Shown: one piece after another, positions 9,575 to 17,697 of the stretch | Layout of the letters: every line of letters begins with the position of its first letter | How positions within the stretch are numbered: position 1 is the stretch's first letter | DNA from: Variovorax paradoxus | GTDB lineage: Bacteria > Pseudomonadota > Gammaproteobacteria > Burkholderiales > Burkholderiaceae_C | DNA length: 64,000 bases | Reading direction: 5' to 3' | NCBI RefSeq assembly: GCF_009498455.1 | Contig: NZ_CP045644.1 | Location: 5,893,001 to 5,957,000 of the forward strand | Notes under the pieces: model-generated | The model's database searches: none | Told to the model about the DNA's origin: nothing | Seen by the model: the letters and a program-made list of their open reading frames with translations, nothing else | Program-made: the position numbers and the translations under genes

Positions 9575-9769
9575 ATGCTTCGTTTCTACATCCCCAACAT
9601 GACGTGCGGCGGCTGCGCCAACTCCGTCACCGCAGCGCTGCGCAGCGTCGATCCGCAAGCCCGCATCGAAACCGACCCGCCCTCGCGTCAAGTCCGCGTC
9701 GAGAGCGCCCTCGACGAAAGCGCGTTCCTCGCGGTGCTTCGCGAGGCCGGATATCCGGACAAGCAGTGA
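9575..9769 (+). CDS. CopZ-like heavy-metal-associated copper chaperone
   Basis: A 64-residue single HMA domain: MLRFYIPNMTCGGC holds the metal-binding CxxC (Cys11, Cys14), followed by ANSVTAALRSVDP and the C-terminal AGYPDKQ strand typical of ferredoxin-like HMA folds. It would carry Cu(I) in the cytoplasm to CopA or to CueR. It has its own CueR-type promoter and is followed after 37 bases by an exported His-rich protein gene, probably in the same transcript. Confidence 0.9.
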   Translation: MLRFYIPNMTCGGCANSVTAALRSVDPQARIETDPPSRQVRVESALDESAFLAVLREAGYPDKQ

Positions 9770-9806
9770 CCCAAAGCCATGTCCTACTGATCAAGGAGAA
9801 AGTCGC

Positions 9807-10691
9807 ATGAACATCAAGCATCTTCTGGCGATCGGCGCGACAGTGGCTGGTGCCGCCGCACTGCCATCGCTCGCGGCACAGCCGCCCCTGAAGGGCACGT
9901 TCGCCCTTCCCGGCGTGGCCGAAAAGGTCACGGCCGAACTCGTGGTCCGGGAGACCGGGCCGCTCACGCGCGAGCTGCAGATCGCTTTCACCGACAAGGG
10001 GACGGGCCGGCCCATCACCCAGTTCGACGAGGAACTGACGCAGGAACTCCACGTGCTCGCGACCGACAGCAATTTCTCAAGCTTCGTGCACGAGCATGCA
10101 GGCAAGCGAGGCGCAGACGGCCGCTTCAGCGTCGCGATGCGCTTTCCGAAGCCCGGCACCTACCATGTCTACGCCGACGCCATGCCCAAGGGCCTGGGCC
10201 AGCAGGTCGTGCGTTTCGAAGTGCCTGTGGACATGACCACGGGCCCGGCCGCACGGCAGCAAATGCCCGTCAGTGCAACCCAGGGGTCCGATGGCCCCTA
10301 CACGGTCAAGCTGAACGCCTCGACGCTTCGCGCCGGAACCGAAAGCATGATGGCGTTGACGGTCCTGAAGGACGGCAAGCCGGCCAAGGACCTCGGGCTC
10401 TATCTCGGTGTTGCGGCGCATGCGGTGTTCGTGAGCACCGACGACCTGGGCTATGTCCACGCGCACGCCATGGCGGCGGACGCGGGCAAGGTAGGCCACG
10501 CCGCGCATGCCGCGCACGGGGGCCATGGGGCGCAGGGGTCACATGGCGGCGCCAAGGCCACCGTTCCCGCCGACCTGATGCTCCACGCCACGCCCCCACG
10601 TGCGGGTCGCTATGCACTGTGGATTCAGTTCAAGGGCGGCGATCGGGTGCGAACCGTGCCATTCGTCGTGACGGTTCCGGCAGCGCCGTGA
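9807..10691 (+). CDS. Exported His-rich protein of the copper module
   Basis: A 294-residue protein with a signal peptide (MNIKHLLAIGATVAGAAALPSLAAQ, cleavage after Ala24 or so). Two beta-rich, Ig-like stretches (residues about 28-142 and 163-215) end in GTYHVYADA and GRYALWIQF type strands. Between them and the C-terminus is a His-rich stretch (about 218-247, pattern HAHAM, HAAHAAHGGHG). I know no named family with certainty. Copper binding or buffering in the periplasm is inferred from the His content, the export signal and the CueR-controlled chaperone 37 bases upstream. Confidence 0.8.
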   Translation: MNIKHLLAIGATVAGAAALPSLAAQPPLKGTFALPGVAEKVTAELVVRETGPLTRELQIAFTDKGTGRPITQFDEELTQELHVLATDSNFSSFVHEHAGKRGADGRFSVAMRFPKPGTYHVYADAMPKGLGQQVVRFEVPVDMTTGPAARQQMPVSATQGSDGPYTVKLNASTLRAGTESMMALTVLKDGKPAKDLGLYLGVAAHAVFVSTDDLGYVHAHAMAADAGKVGHAAHAAHGGHGAQGSHGGAKATVPADLMLHATPPRAGRYALWIQFKGGDRVRTVPFVVTVPAAP

Positions 10692-10707
10692 TTCGCCACG
10701 AATCACG
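10687..10707 (+). terminator. Hairpin at the end of the copper operon
   Basis: A perfect 9-bp stem (CGTGATTCG / CGAATCACG) with a CCA loop includes the stop codon of the His-rich protein gene. No U-tract follows, so it is a stem-loop that could end or stabilise the transcript rather than a proven intrinsic terminator. The remaining 250 bases to the converging aldehyde dehydrogenase gene show no gene. Confidence 0.45.
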
Positions 10708-10960
10708 TTGACAGGCTTGGCGGGCATACGAGGCACAGGAAGCCAACCATCGGTATTGCCCGTCCAAATGACCCAGCGAAACCGCCAGCACCATCCTTGA
10801 AAAGGCGTCCGAATGCGATCCGCTGAGTCTGTGATTTCCTGAAGGCTCGCACCTTCAACGACGCCTGTCTTCTCGGATCAAGCGGGCATTGGAGACCATG
10901 GCGTAGGGCCAGCCCGTTGCCCGAGCCGACCGCACCACTCTATGCACGCCTCCTTGGCAA

Positions 10961-12391
10961 TCAGGCTGCCGAACCGCCCATCAACGCCTTGACCTCAAGG
11001 AATTCCTTGAACCCGTGCTCGCCCCACTCTCGCCCATTGCCCGACTTCTTGTAGCCACCAAAGGGTGCCCCGAAATCCGGACCGGCCCCGTTCAGGTGAA
11101 CCATGCCCGTGCGCAGGCGTGAGGCCACGCGGCGCGCGCGCTCCAGGCTGCCCGACTGCACATAGCCCGACAAGCCGTAGGCGGTGTCGTTGGCCATGCG
11201 CACGGCGTCGTCCTCCGTGTCATAGGGAAGCATCACCAGCACCGGGCCGAAGATTTCCTCGCGCGCGATGTGCATGTCGCTGCGCACATCGGCGAACACC
11301 GTGGGCCGAACGAAGTAGCCCTTGGCCAGGCCTTCGGGTCGCCCCGGACCGCCCGTCACCAGCGTGGCGCCCTCCTCGATGCCTTTCTGGATCATTCCCT
11401 GGATCCGGTTGAACTGCAGCTCGCTGACCACCGGTCCCATGTGCATGCCTTCAGCCATCGCGTCCGCCACCGGCATCGCCTCGGCCGCTGCCCTGGCAGC
11501 GATCACCGCACGCGCATGCAGGGCGCGCGGCACGAACATGCGCGTGGGCGCGTTGCAGCTCTGGCCGGAGTTGATGAAGCAGGCCTGCACGCCCTGCGCG
11601 ACGACCGTCTCGAGATCGGCGTCGTCCAGCACGATGTTGGCCGACTTGCCGCCCAGTTCCTGCGTCACGCGCTTGACAGTGTCCGCGGCGGCCTTGGCCA
11701 CGGCGATCCCGGCACGTGTGGAACCGGTGAAGGTCATCATGTCGATGTCCGGGTGAACGGACATGGCCTCGCCGACCGCCAGGCCGTCGCCGTTGACCAG
11801 ATTGAACACACCCGGCGGCACGCCTGCCTCGTGCAACACTTCGGCCACCAGGATCGCATTGAGCGGCGCGACCTCGGAGGGCTTGAGCACCATGGTGCAA
11901 CCGGCCGCCAGCGCCGGCGCCACCTTGCACATGATCTGGTTGATGGGCCAGTTCCAGGGCGTGATCATGCCCACCACGCCGACCGGCTCGTGCACGAGCG
12001 TGGTGGTGCCCTGCACTTTCTCGAAATCGAACGCCTTGAGCACCTCGAGCGTCTGCGACAGGTGCGCCACACCGACGGCCGCCTGTGCGGCCTTCGACAG
12101 CCACAGCGGCGCGCCCATCTCCTGCGAGATGGTCTGCACGATGTCGCCATAGCGCTGTTGATAGACGGCCAGTACCTTCTCCAACAACGCCAGGCGCGCT
12201 TCGCGGGTGGTCTGCGAGAAGGTCTCGAAGGCGCGCCGGGCGGCGGTCACGGCGGCGTCGATGTCCGCTGCCGAGCCCATGCTGATGCGGGCGATGGCCT
12301 GCTCGTTGGACGGGTTGATCACGTCCAGGGTACGGGGCACGGCCGGGTCCACCCACTGGCCGTCGATGTAGAACTTCAGATGCTGTTGCAT
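10961..12391 (-). CDS. NAD(P)+-dependent aldehyde dehydrogenase
   Basis: A 476-residue ALDH-superfamily enzyme oxidising an aldehyde to the acid. Visible are the NAD-binding/active-site blocks TPWNWPINQI, GFNL-type FNLVNGDG, TFTGSTRAGI, the general base in QELGGKSANIV and the nucleophilic Cys in NSGQSCNAPTR, plus EEIFGPVL and FGGYKKSG near the end. It is the last gene of a leftward operon, 33 bases after a TauD-type dioxygenase gene. An aldehyde released by that dioxygenase is a plausible substrate (inference). Confidence 0.93.
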   Translation of the reverse strand: MQQHLKFYIDGQWVDPAVPRTLDVINPSNEQAIARISMGSAADIDAAVTAARRAFETFSQTTREARLALLEKVLAVYQQRYGDIVQTISQEMGAPLWLSKAAQAAVGVAHLSQTLEVLKAFDFEKVQGTTTLVHEPVGVVGMITPWNWPINQIMCKVAPALAAGCTMVLKPSEVAPLNAILVAEVLHEAGVPPGVFNLVNGDGLAVGEAMSVHPDIDMMTFTGSTRAGIAVAKAAADTVKRVTQELGGKSANIVLDDADLETVVAQGVQACFINSGQSCNAPTRMFVPRALHARAVIAARAAAEAMPVADAMAEGMHMGPVVSELQFNRIQGMIQKGIEEGATLVTGGPGRPEGLAKGYFVRPTVFADVRSDMHIAREEIFGPVLVMLPYDTEDDAVRMANDTAYGLSGYVQSGSLERARRVASRLRTGMVHLNGAGPDFGAPFGGYKKSGNGREWGEHGFKEFLEVKALMGGSAA

Positions 12392-12424
12392 GGCATTTTT
12401 CCTTGGGATCGATTCGAATGGGCG

Positions 12425-13309
12425 TCAGGCTGCCTGGGCCGTACCGGGCGTGTCGAAGGTGACGCGCTGGTTCACCCGGTGGTGCGGCCAGTAGTCCGCC
12501 ACCGCGTAGTGCTGCGTGCTGCGGTTGTCCCAGATGGCAATGCCTCCGGCTTCCCATTGGTGATGCACCATGAACTCTGGCCGTTGGAGCCAGCCGAGCA
12601 GGAAATGCAACAGCCCGCGCGCTTCATGCCGGTCGATGCCGATGATGTTGCGCGTGAAGTCCGCGTTGACGAAGATGCACTTGCGCACCGAATCAGGATT
12701 GATGCGCACCACCGGATGCACCACGGGCTTGCCCGCCTTGATTGCGGCGATCAGCGCGTCGTCGCCTTTCTTGCCCAGGTACTCCCGAAAGCCCGACTGC
12801 TCCCAGGTATGTACCGCGCTCAGACCCTCCAGGTACTGCTGCATGCCCGGCGACAGCCAGTCGTAGGCCTTGCTGGTGCTGCTCCAGCAGGTGTTGCCGC
12901 CGGCCGGTGGCGTGACGGTGATCTGGATCGCGGTGCCCAGCGGCGGGTTGAGCTTCCAGCTGATGTCGGTGTGCCAGTTGTCGATGGCCGGCGGACGCTC
13001 GCGGTCGGAGACGATCATCTCCATCTCGGGTGCGTCCGCGTTGCGGTCGAAGTACGAGCCCTTCGAGATCGGGCCGAACACCTGGCCCAGCGCGATGTGC
13101 TGCGCCGGTGTGATCGTCTGCGGCTTGAAGAAGATCACCTCGAAATCGAACAGCGCCTGCCGCAGTTCGGTTTTCACGGCGTCGCTCAGCGGCTTCGTGA
13201 GGTCGACGCCTTCGATCCAGGCCGCGAAGTTCGGCATGCGCGGCACCGGCTGGATGTGCTGGTAGCGGCTGGCGATGTCGATCAATTCCATGGGCGCGGT
13301 GTTGGCCAT
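12425..13309 (-). CDS. TauD/TfdA-family alpha-ketoglutarate-dependent dioxygenase
   Basis: A 294-residue Fe(II)/2-oxoglutarate dioxygenase. The facial triad is visible as NWHTDISW (His, Asp) and the distal His in WDNRSTQHYA, with the 2-oxoglutarate Arg in HRVNQRVTF, all as in E. coli TauD (WHTD ... WDNR-TQHYA). TauD-type enzymes hydroxylate the carbon next to a sulfonate and release sulfite and an aldehyde. Upstream ABC genes of the sulfonate/nitrate class and a downstream aldehyde dehydrogenase fit such a route. The true substrate is unknown; the window's taurine dehydrogenase route lies in a separate cluster. Confidence 0.88.
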   Translation of the reverse strand: MANTAPMELIDIASRYQHIQPVPRMPNFAAWIEGVDLTKPLSDAVKTELRQALFDFEVIFFKPQTITPAQHIALGQVFGPISKGSYFDRNADAPEMEMIVSDRERPPAIDNWHTDISWKLNPPLGTAIQITVTPPAGGNTCWSSTSKAYDWLSPGMQQYLEGLSAVHTWEQSGFREYLGKKGDDALIAAIKAGKPVVHPVVRINPDSVRKCIFVNADFTRNIIGIDRHEARGLLHFLLGWLQRPEFMVHHQWEAGGIAIWDNRSTQHYAVADYWPHHRVNQRVTFDTPGTAQAA

Positions 13310-13367
13310 GAGCAGTACCTTTCGATGAAGAGAATGAGACGGTGAAAAGGAGAAGTCGACGCGAGGC

Positions 13368-14123
13368 CTACTGCCAGTGCAGCAGGCGCTTTTCGAGCCA
13401 GGTCATGAAGCGCACGATGCCCACGCCCAGCAGGGCCAGCACCAGCAGCAGCGCCATCACGCCGTTGATGTCGAAAGTGGAGCCCAGGTAAGCTAGCGTC
13501 TGGCCCAGCCCCTTCTCACTGGCGATGATTTCGGTGCCGACCACGCCGAGCAGCGCATAGATCAGCCCGAGCCGCAGGCCCGAGAAGATGACCGGCACCG
13601 CGCCGGGCAGCGTGACCTCGAAGAAGGTGGTGGCCGCGCTGGCGCCCAGCGTGCGGCACAGGGTCACATGGTCCTGGCTCACGCCGCGGATGCCCGCCAC
13701 CGTGGCCGACAGCACGATGAAGAAGGTGAGCGAACAGCCGACGGCGATCTTGCTGCCGATGCCCAGCCCGAACCACAGGATGAACAGCGGCGCCAGCGCA
13801 ATGCGCGGCATCACGTTCAGCGCATTGAAGTACGGATCGGCGAAGCGCTCCAGCGCAGGCCAGCGCACGAACACCAGCCCGACGGCGAAGGCCGCGAGGC
13901 TGCCCATCACGAAAGACGCCCCCACCGATGCGAGCGTCCAGCCCAGGTCGGTCCAGAACTTCGCGGTGCCCAGGTTGTTCCACAGGTAGGCCGCCACGCC
14001 GCTGGGCTGGCCGAAGAACGTCGGATCAACCCATTTGCGGACCGCGGCCAGCTCGCCCAGCCCCAGCGCGGCCACGATGAAGACGAGGTGCAGCATCCCC
14101 CATTGCAGACGGCTAGCCTTCAT
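13368..14123 (-). CDS. ABC transporter permease (NitT/TauT family)
   Basis: A 251-residue inner-membrane permease. The ATG giving MKASRLQWGMLHLVF is chosen because it overlaps the ATPase stop by 11 bases, a coupled start; longer reading would run into the ATPase gene. The cytoplasmic EAA loop is present (YFNALNVMPRIALAPLFILWFGLGIGSK, and later TLGASAATTFFEVTLPGAVPVIFSGLRLG), as in SsuC/TauC. It forms the pore of the uptake system with the genes at 14113 and 14928. Confidence 0.9.
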   Translation of the reverse strand: MKASRLQWGMLHLVFIVAALGLGELAAVRKWVDPTFFGQPSGVAAYLWNNLGTAKFWTDLGWTLASVGASFVMGSLAAFAVGLVFVRWPALERFADPYFNALNVMPRIALAPLFILWFGLGIGSKIAVGCSLTFFIVLSATVAGIRGVSQDHVTLCRTLGASAATTFFEVTLPGAVPVIFSGLRLGLIYALLGVVGTEIIASEKGLGQTLAYLGSTFDINGVMALLLVLALLGVGIVRFMTWLEKRLLHWQ

Positions 14124-14916
14124 GGTGCACCCATCCCGATTCGAGCTGCGACCACAGCGTTGCATACAGTTCGTGAAAGCGCGGCGACTTCTGCAGCTCG
14201 CGGATCGAGCGCGGACGCGGCAGATCGATAGGCACGTCGGCAATGATGCGGCCGGGCCGCGACGACATCACCACCACGCGATCGGACACCGCCACGGCCT
14301 CGGCCAGGTCGTGCGTGACGAACAGCGCCGTGTGCCGGTGCTGCTGGCATAGGCGCAGCAGCAGGTCTTGCAGCTGCAGCTTGGTCTGTGCATCGAGGGC
14401 GCCGAAGGGCTCGTCCATGAGCAGCAGCGGCGCATCGAGCGCGAAGGTTCGGGCCAGCGCCGTGCGCTGGCGCATGCCGTGCGACAGCGCCTTGGGCAGC
14501 GCATCCGCGTGATCGGCCAGCCCCACTTCGGCCAACACGCGCCGCGCGCGCTCCAGGCTCTTCGCCTTGGGCAAGCCACGCACACGCGCACCGAAGGCGG
14601 CGTTCTCGAGTGCGCTGCACCACGGCAGCAGGCTGTCGCGCGCCAGCATGTAGCCGATCTGCGGGTTGCCGATGCGCGGCGCGGCGCCCAAAACCTGCAC
14701 CGTGCCCTCGCCCATGTGCGGCACCAGGCCGGCGCACAGGTTGAGCAGCGTGGTCTTGCCGCAGCCGCTGGGGCCGACGAGCGAGACAAACTCGCCCTCG
14801 GCGACGTGCAGCGAGACGTCGGCGAGCACGGACGAACGGCCATCGAAGCTCAGATGCACGCCGTCGATGGCGACGGCGCGGCCGGCTGCTGGAGGAGAGA
14901 AGGCTGTCGAAGACAT
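14113..14916 (-). CDS. ABC transporter ATPase (NitT/TauT family)
   Basis: A 267-residue ATPase. Walker A GPSGCGKTTL, Q-loop region, signature LSHGMRQR (a slightly altered LSGGQ), Walker B LLLMDEPFGALD and switch His in FVTHDLAEAV are all present. The start at 14916 (MSSTAFSPPAAGRAV) lies 11 bases after the binding-protein stop, and the stop overlaps the permease start. It energises uptake by the operon's permease. Confidence 0.92.
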   Translation of the reverse strand: MSSTAFSPPAAGRAVAIDGVHLSFDGRSSVLADVSLHVAEGEFVSLVGPSGCGKTTLLNLCAGLVPHMGEGTVQVLGAAPRIGNPQIGYMLARDSLLPWCSALENAAFGARVRGLPKAKSLERARRVLAEVGLADHADALPKALSHGMRQRTALARTFALDAPLLLMDEPFGALDAQTKLQLQDLLLRLCQQHRHTALFVTHDLAEAVAVSDRVVVMSSRPGRIIADVPIDLPRPRSIRELQKSPRFHELYATLWSQLESGWVHHEG

Positions 14917-14927
14917 GGACCTCCTGC

Positions 14928-15926
14928 TCACTGCGCCAGCAGCTTGGCGGTGTCGACCACCTTGTCGATCTGGCCGGTGCGCTGCATGTACTGCGCCGCA
15001 TGCTGGAAGGCCTTGGCGTCCACCGGGAACTGGAAGGCCGGCACGGAGTTGCGCAACGAGACCTCGAGGATCTTGTCGCCGTCGGGCGCGCTGATCTTGA
15101 AGGTCTCTTGCGCCGTCTTCAACAGGGCGCCGAAGTTGGCGGGGTTCTGGGCGAAGTCGCCGGCCTCGCGCATCGCCTGCCGGAAGCCTTCGACGGCCTT
15201 GGGGTTCTTCTGGAGGAACTCGGCGCGCACCACCTGCAGCACAGCCGCTCCGTTGGTGTCCAGCACGTCGGTGGGCCCCTGCCCCTTGCGCGGATCGACC
15301 ACCATGCGGCAGGCCTTGGTGACCTCGCAGAAGCCGTCCATCGGCGCGAAAAGCATCAGGCCTTCGACCTGCTTCTGCGAGATCGCCGGGAAGGCCGTGT
15401 TGGGCGATCCCACGGCCACGATGGTCACGTCCTGGGCCGTCATGCCGGCGCCCTTGAGCAGGCTGACCAACTGAAACTCCGCCGCACTGCCGCGCGCGGT
15501 CACACCGATCTTCTTGCCCTTGAAATCCTGCATCACCGCCGGGTAGCCCTTGTCGGCATTGGGCGATGCCAGGCCGGCACCGGCCATGAGGAAGAAGTTC
15601 GGCGAGCGCGCGCCGCTGCCGATCACCTTGAGATCGGCCCCTTTGTTGGCGGCCTGAACGATCACCTCGGGCGGTGTGAAGGCGACCTCGAGATCGCCGG
15701 CCAACAGGGTCTGCATGGCCAGCGGCGCCTGAGGAATGGTGCGAAGCTCGCACTTGACGCCATGTTTCTCGCACAGGCCGTTGGCATTGGCCACGCGCAC
15801 CAGGAAGTTGCCGATGCCCGGGTAGTCCTGGATGCGTAGCGTGGTGGTGGCGGGCTGGGCATGGGCCGGTGCGTGCAGCACACACACGGCGGCTGCGGCA
15901 AAAGCGATCAGGCTGTTTCGAAGCAT
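14928..15926 (-). CDS. ABC transporter substrate-binding protein (NitT/TauT family)
   Basis: A 332-residue periplasmic binding protein with a Sec signal (MLRNSLIAFAAAAVCVLHAPAHAQ). The mature part shows the NMT1/SsuA pattern: TLRIQDYPGIGNFLVRVANANGL, LLAGDLEVAFTPPEV, DFKGKKIGVTARGSAAEF and a late NPANFGALLKTA helix. It is the first gene of the five-gene leftward operon. Two extra cysteines (CEKHGVKCELRT) may form a disulfide. The ligand is unknown; members bind sulfonates, nitrate, pyrimidine precursors and aromatics. Confidence 0.88.
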   Translation of the reverse strand: MLRNSLIAFAAAAVCVLHAPAHAQPATTTLRIQDYPGIGNFLVRVANANGLCEKHGVKCELRTIPQAPLAMQTLLAGDLEVAFTPPEVIVQAANKGADLKVIGSGARSPNFFLMAGAGLASPNADKGYPAVMQDFKGKKIGVTARGSAAEFQLVSLLKGAGMTAQDVTIVAVGSPNTAFPAISQKQVEGLMLFAPMDGFCEVTKACRMVVDPRKGQGPTDVLDTNGAAVLQVVRAEFLQKNPKAVEGFRQAMREAGDFAQNPANFGALLKTAQETFKISAPDGDKILEVSLRNSVPAFQFPVDAKAFQHAAQYMQRTGQIDKVVDTAKLLAQ

Positions 15927-15973
15927 GGTGGAATCCGTTTCGATTGGGTTGCATCGGGACGCTTGCGCGCCGA

Positions 15974-16023
15974 TCGATTACAAAATCGGAGACCCGCTCA
16001 AATTGCGCTTCAGGTGACAATTT
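15974..16023. promoter_or_regulatory. Candidate Crp/Fnr-type operators in a divergent promoter region
   Basis: The 100-bp gap between the ABC operon and the Crp/Fnr gene holds CGATT-ACAA-AATCG (15975-15988), a perfect 14-bp dyad with the 4-bp centre of Crp/Fnr boxes. A second dyad, AAATTG (16000-16005) with CAATTT (16018-16023), ends just before the regulator's GTG. Binding by the adjacent regulator is inferred. Confidence 0.45.
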
Positions 16024-16027
16024 CGGG

Positions 16028-16705
16028 GTGAACACCAAGCTCGACTTCCCTAATCCCTCGCAAAGCGAACGCTATCGCGTCGACTGGATGGCGGACTTGC
16101 CGGCAGCGTCGGTGCGACGACTGCGGGAGATCGGCACCCGGCGCCTCTATCAGGACGGCCAGCTGCTGCAAAAGCGCGGCGACTCGGCCCACCATGTGCT
16201 GGTGCTGATCTCGGGCCGGCTGCGGTCGGTGGGCTACACCGCCGGCGGCACGGAGCAGGTCACACGCTGGATGGAAGCCGGCGAGGTCAGCGGCTTCAGT
16301 TCGGTACTGGGCAACGCCCCCGTTCCGGTGGACCTGGTGGCCACGGGGGACGTCGAAGTGCTGGTACTGCCGCGCAAGCCCTTGCTCGACTTCCTGTCCA
16401 GCGACGCGATCGCCAGCCTCGCCGTCGCCCGCGTGCTGAGCCTTCGCGTCAATGAACTGTTCGACATGGTCTTCATCCGTGCCGAAGACGCATTGAGCGC
16501 TCGGGTTTGGGCCACGCTACAGCGAATCGCCGCCGAGAACGGTACGCCGCAGGGGGACCGCACGATGCTGCGCATCTCGCAAGGGGACCTCGCCCACGCG
16601 GTCGGCGCGTCCCGCCAGCGGGTGAACGGAGAGCTGCGCAAGCTCCAGGCTGCGAACAGGATCAGGCTTGGCTATCGGTGGCTGGAGATCCTGAATAGAG
16701 AATGA
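16028..16705 (+). CDS. Crp/Fnr-family transcriptional regulator
   Basis: A 225-residue regulator. The cyclic-nucleotide-binding-like beta-roll (LYQDGQLLQKRGDSAHHVLVLISGRLRSVGY...) is followed by a long dimer helix and a C-terminal winged helix (LRISQGDLAHAVGASRQRVNGELRKLQAANRI). No cysteine cluster for Fe-S binding is present, so it is not an Fnr-type oxygen sensor. GTG at 16028 gives the normal family length; ATG at 16088 would cut into the sensor domain. It diverges from the ABC/dioxygenase operon and probably controls it. Confidence 0.85.
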   Translation: MNTKLDFPNPSQSERYRVDWMADLPAASVRRLREIGTRRLYQDGQLLQKRGDSAHHVLVLISGRLRSVGYTAGGTEQVTRWMEAGEVSGFSSVLGNAPVPVDLVATGDVEVLVLPRKPLLDFLSSDAIASLAVARVLSLRVNELFDMVFIRAEDALSARVWATLQRIAAENGTPQGDRTMLRISQGDLAHAVGASRQRVNGELRKLQAANRIRLGYRWLEILNRE

Positions 16706-16827
16706 CGTGAAACGCTTCGCGGCGACGCGCAGGCGGCGGATGAAGCGGGGATGAAGAAGGCCAGTCGGACATGCTTCAACGGCCCGCGACCTTTCCAAGA
16801 AGTGTCCGCAAAGCGGTCCCTACTGCT

Positions 16828-16864
16828 CTGCGCTACCCTGGTCCAATGAGCCCGGGTAGCGCAG
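16828..16864. terminator. Strong hairpin between converging genes
   Basis: An 11-bp perfect stem (CTGCGCTACCC at 16828-16838, GGGTAGCGCAG at 16854-16864) with a 15-base loop lies in the 176-bp gap between the converging Crp/Fnr and tauE genes. It could end transcription from both sides. Flanking GTCCC and GGGAC could add an outer stem. No U-tract is seen. Confidence 0.5.
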
Positions 16865-16881
16865 GGACACCCATCTGGCAA

Positions 16882-17652
16882 TCAAGCGCCGCCGCGCACG
16901 TAGCTCGCGGCAATTGGCAGAATCAGGCTAAGGCCGGCCACCCCCAGCAGCGCACAGACGATCAGCCGCACAGTGCGCGCAGACCAGTTGGGTGGATGAC
17001 GCTGCAACAGCCATGTCAGTGCCATCACCAATGGCATCGCGAACAGGCAGAGCCAGAGCGCGCGCAGGCTGAAATGGCCGGCAGGCACCACCAGCATCAG
17101 ACGCAGCAACGAGTTGAAAGCGAAGATCATGACCAGTGTCTGGCGGATCGCCACCTGCCCCATTGGTTGCCGATAGAACTGGTAGACCAGCGGCGGACCG
17201 GCGCTCGAGAACAGCCCGCTCATCAGGCCGGAGACCAGGCCAAAGGCACGAAAGCTGCTGCGCGACGAACGCTCGCGCAGAGGTGTCACGCGCACCAGCA
17301 TGGTGGTGGCGCACGCGAGAATCGTGAGGCCCAGCAGGACACGAAGCAACAGCATGACGTTTGCGCTCAGCCAGCCGATCAACAGCACCCCGGCCACCAC
17401 GCCGATGCCGCTGCCGGTCGCTGTGTCGCGCAGCGCCGCCAGATCGAGCGCCTTGCGCGAGCCCCGGAGCACGAGGGAGGCCTGAACCAACGTGAGAACG
17501 CTGGCAACGTTGGCTGCATCCGCGAGCGGCACGATCTCCAGCATGCCGACCAGCCCCATCAGGATCAGGCCGAAGGCAAAGCCGGTGAGTGTCTGCGCAC
17601 AGGTGGCGAGCGCCACGCACAGCAGGAACGACGCTCCCTGCCAAACAGTCAT
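16882..17652 (-). CDS. tauE: TauE/SafE-family sulfite/organosulfonate exporter
   Basis: A 256-residue inner-membrane protein with about 8 hydrophobic segments and the TauE/SafE repeat pattern (LTGFAFGLILMGLVGMLEIVPL near the start; GLVSGLMSGLFSSAGPPLVYQFY in the second half). Proteins of this family export sulfite produced during taurine breakdown in Cupriavidus. It is the last gene of the leftward tauABC operon, 45 bases after tauC, which supports the sulfite-export role. The symbol rests on family and context. Confidence 0.85.
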   Translation of the reverse strand: MTVWQGASFLLCVALATCAQTLTGFAFGLILMGLVGMLEIVPLADAANVASVLTLVQASLVLRGSRKALDLAALRDTATGSGIGVVAGVLLIGWLSANVMLLLRVLLGLTILACATTMLVRVTPLRERSSRSSFRAFGLVSGLMSGLFSSAGPPLVYQFYRQPMGQVAIRQTLVMIFAFNSLLRLMLVVPAGHFSLRALWLCLFAMPLVMALTWLLQRHPPNWSARTVRLIVCALLGVAGLSLILPIAASYVRGGA

Positions 17653-17697
17653 GGTGCTTCGTTCTCCTGTTGCTGGTTGACGCTCGGCAACGCCGCG

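Noticed and set aside
11270..13345. Long plus-strand open frame across the ALDH and dioxygenase genes
   Set aside because: Antisense shadow; both minus-strand genes show complete active-site motifs and operon spacing.
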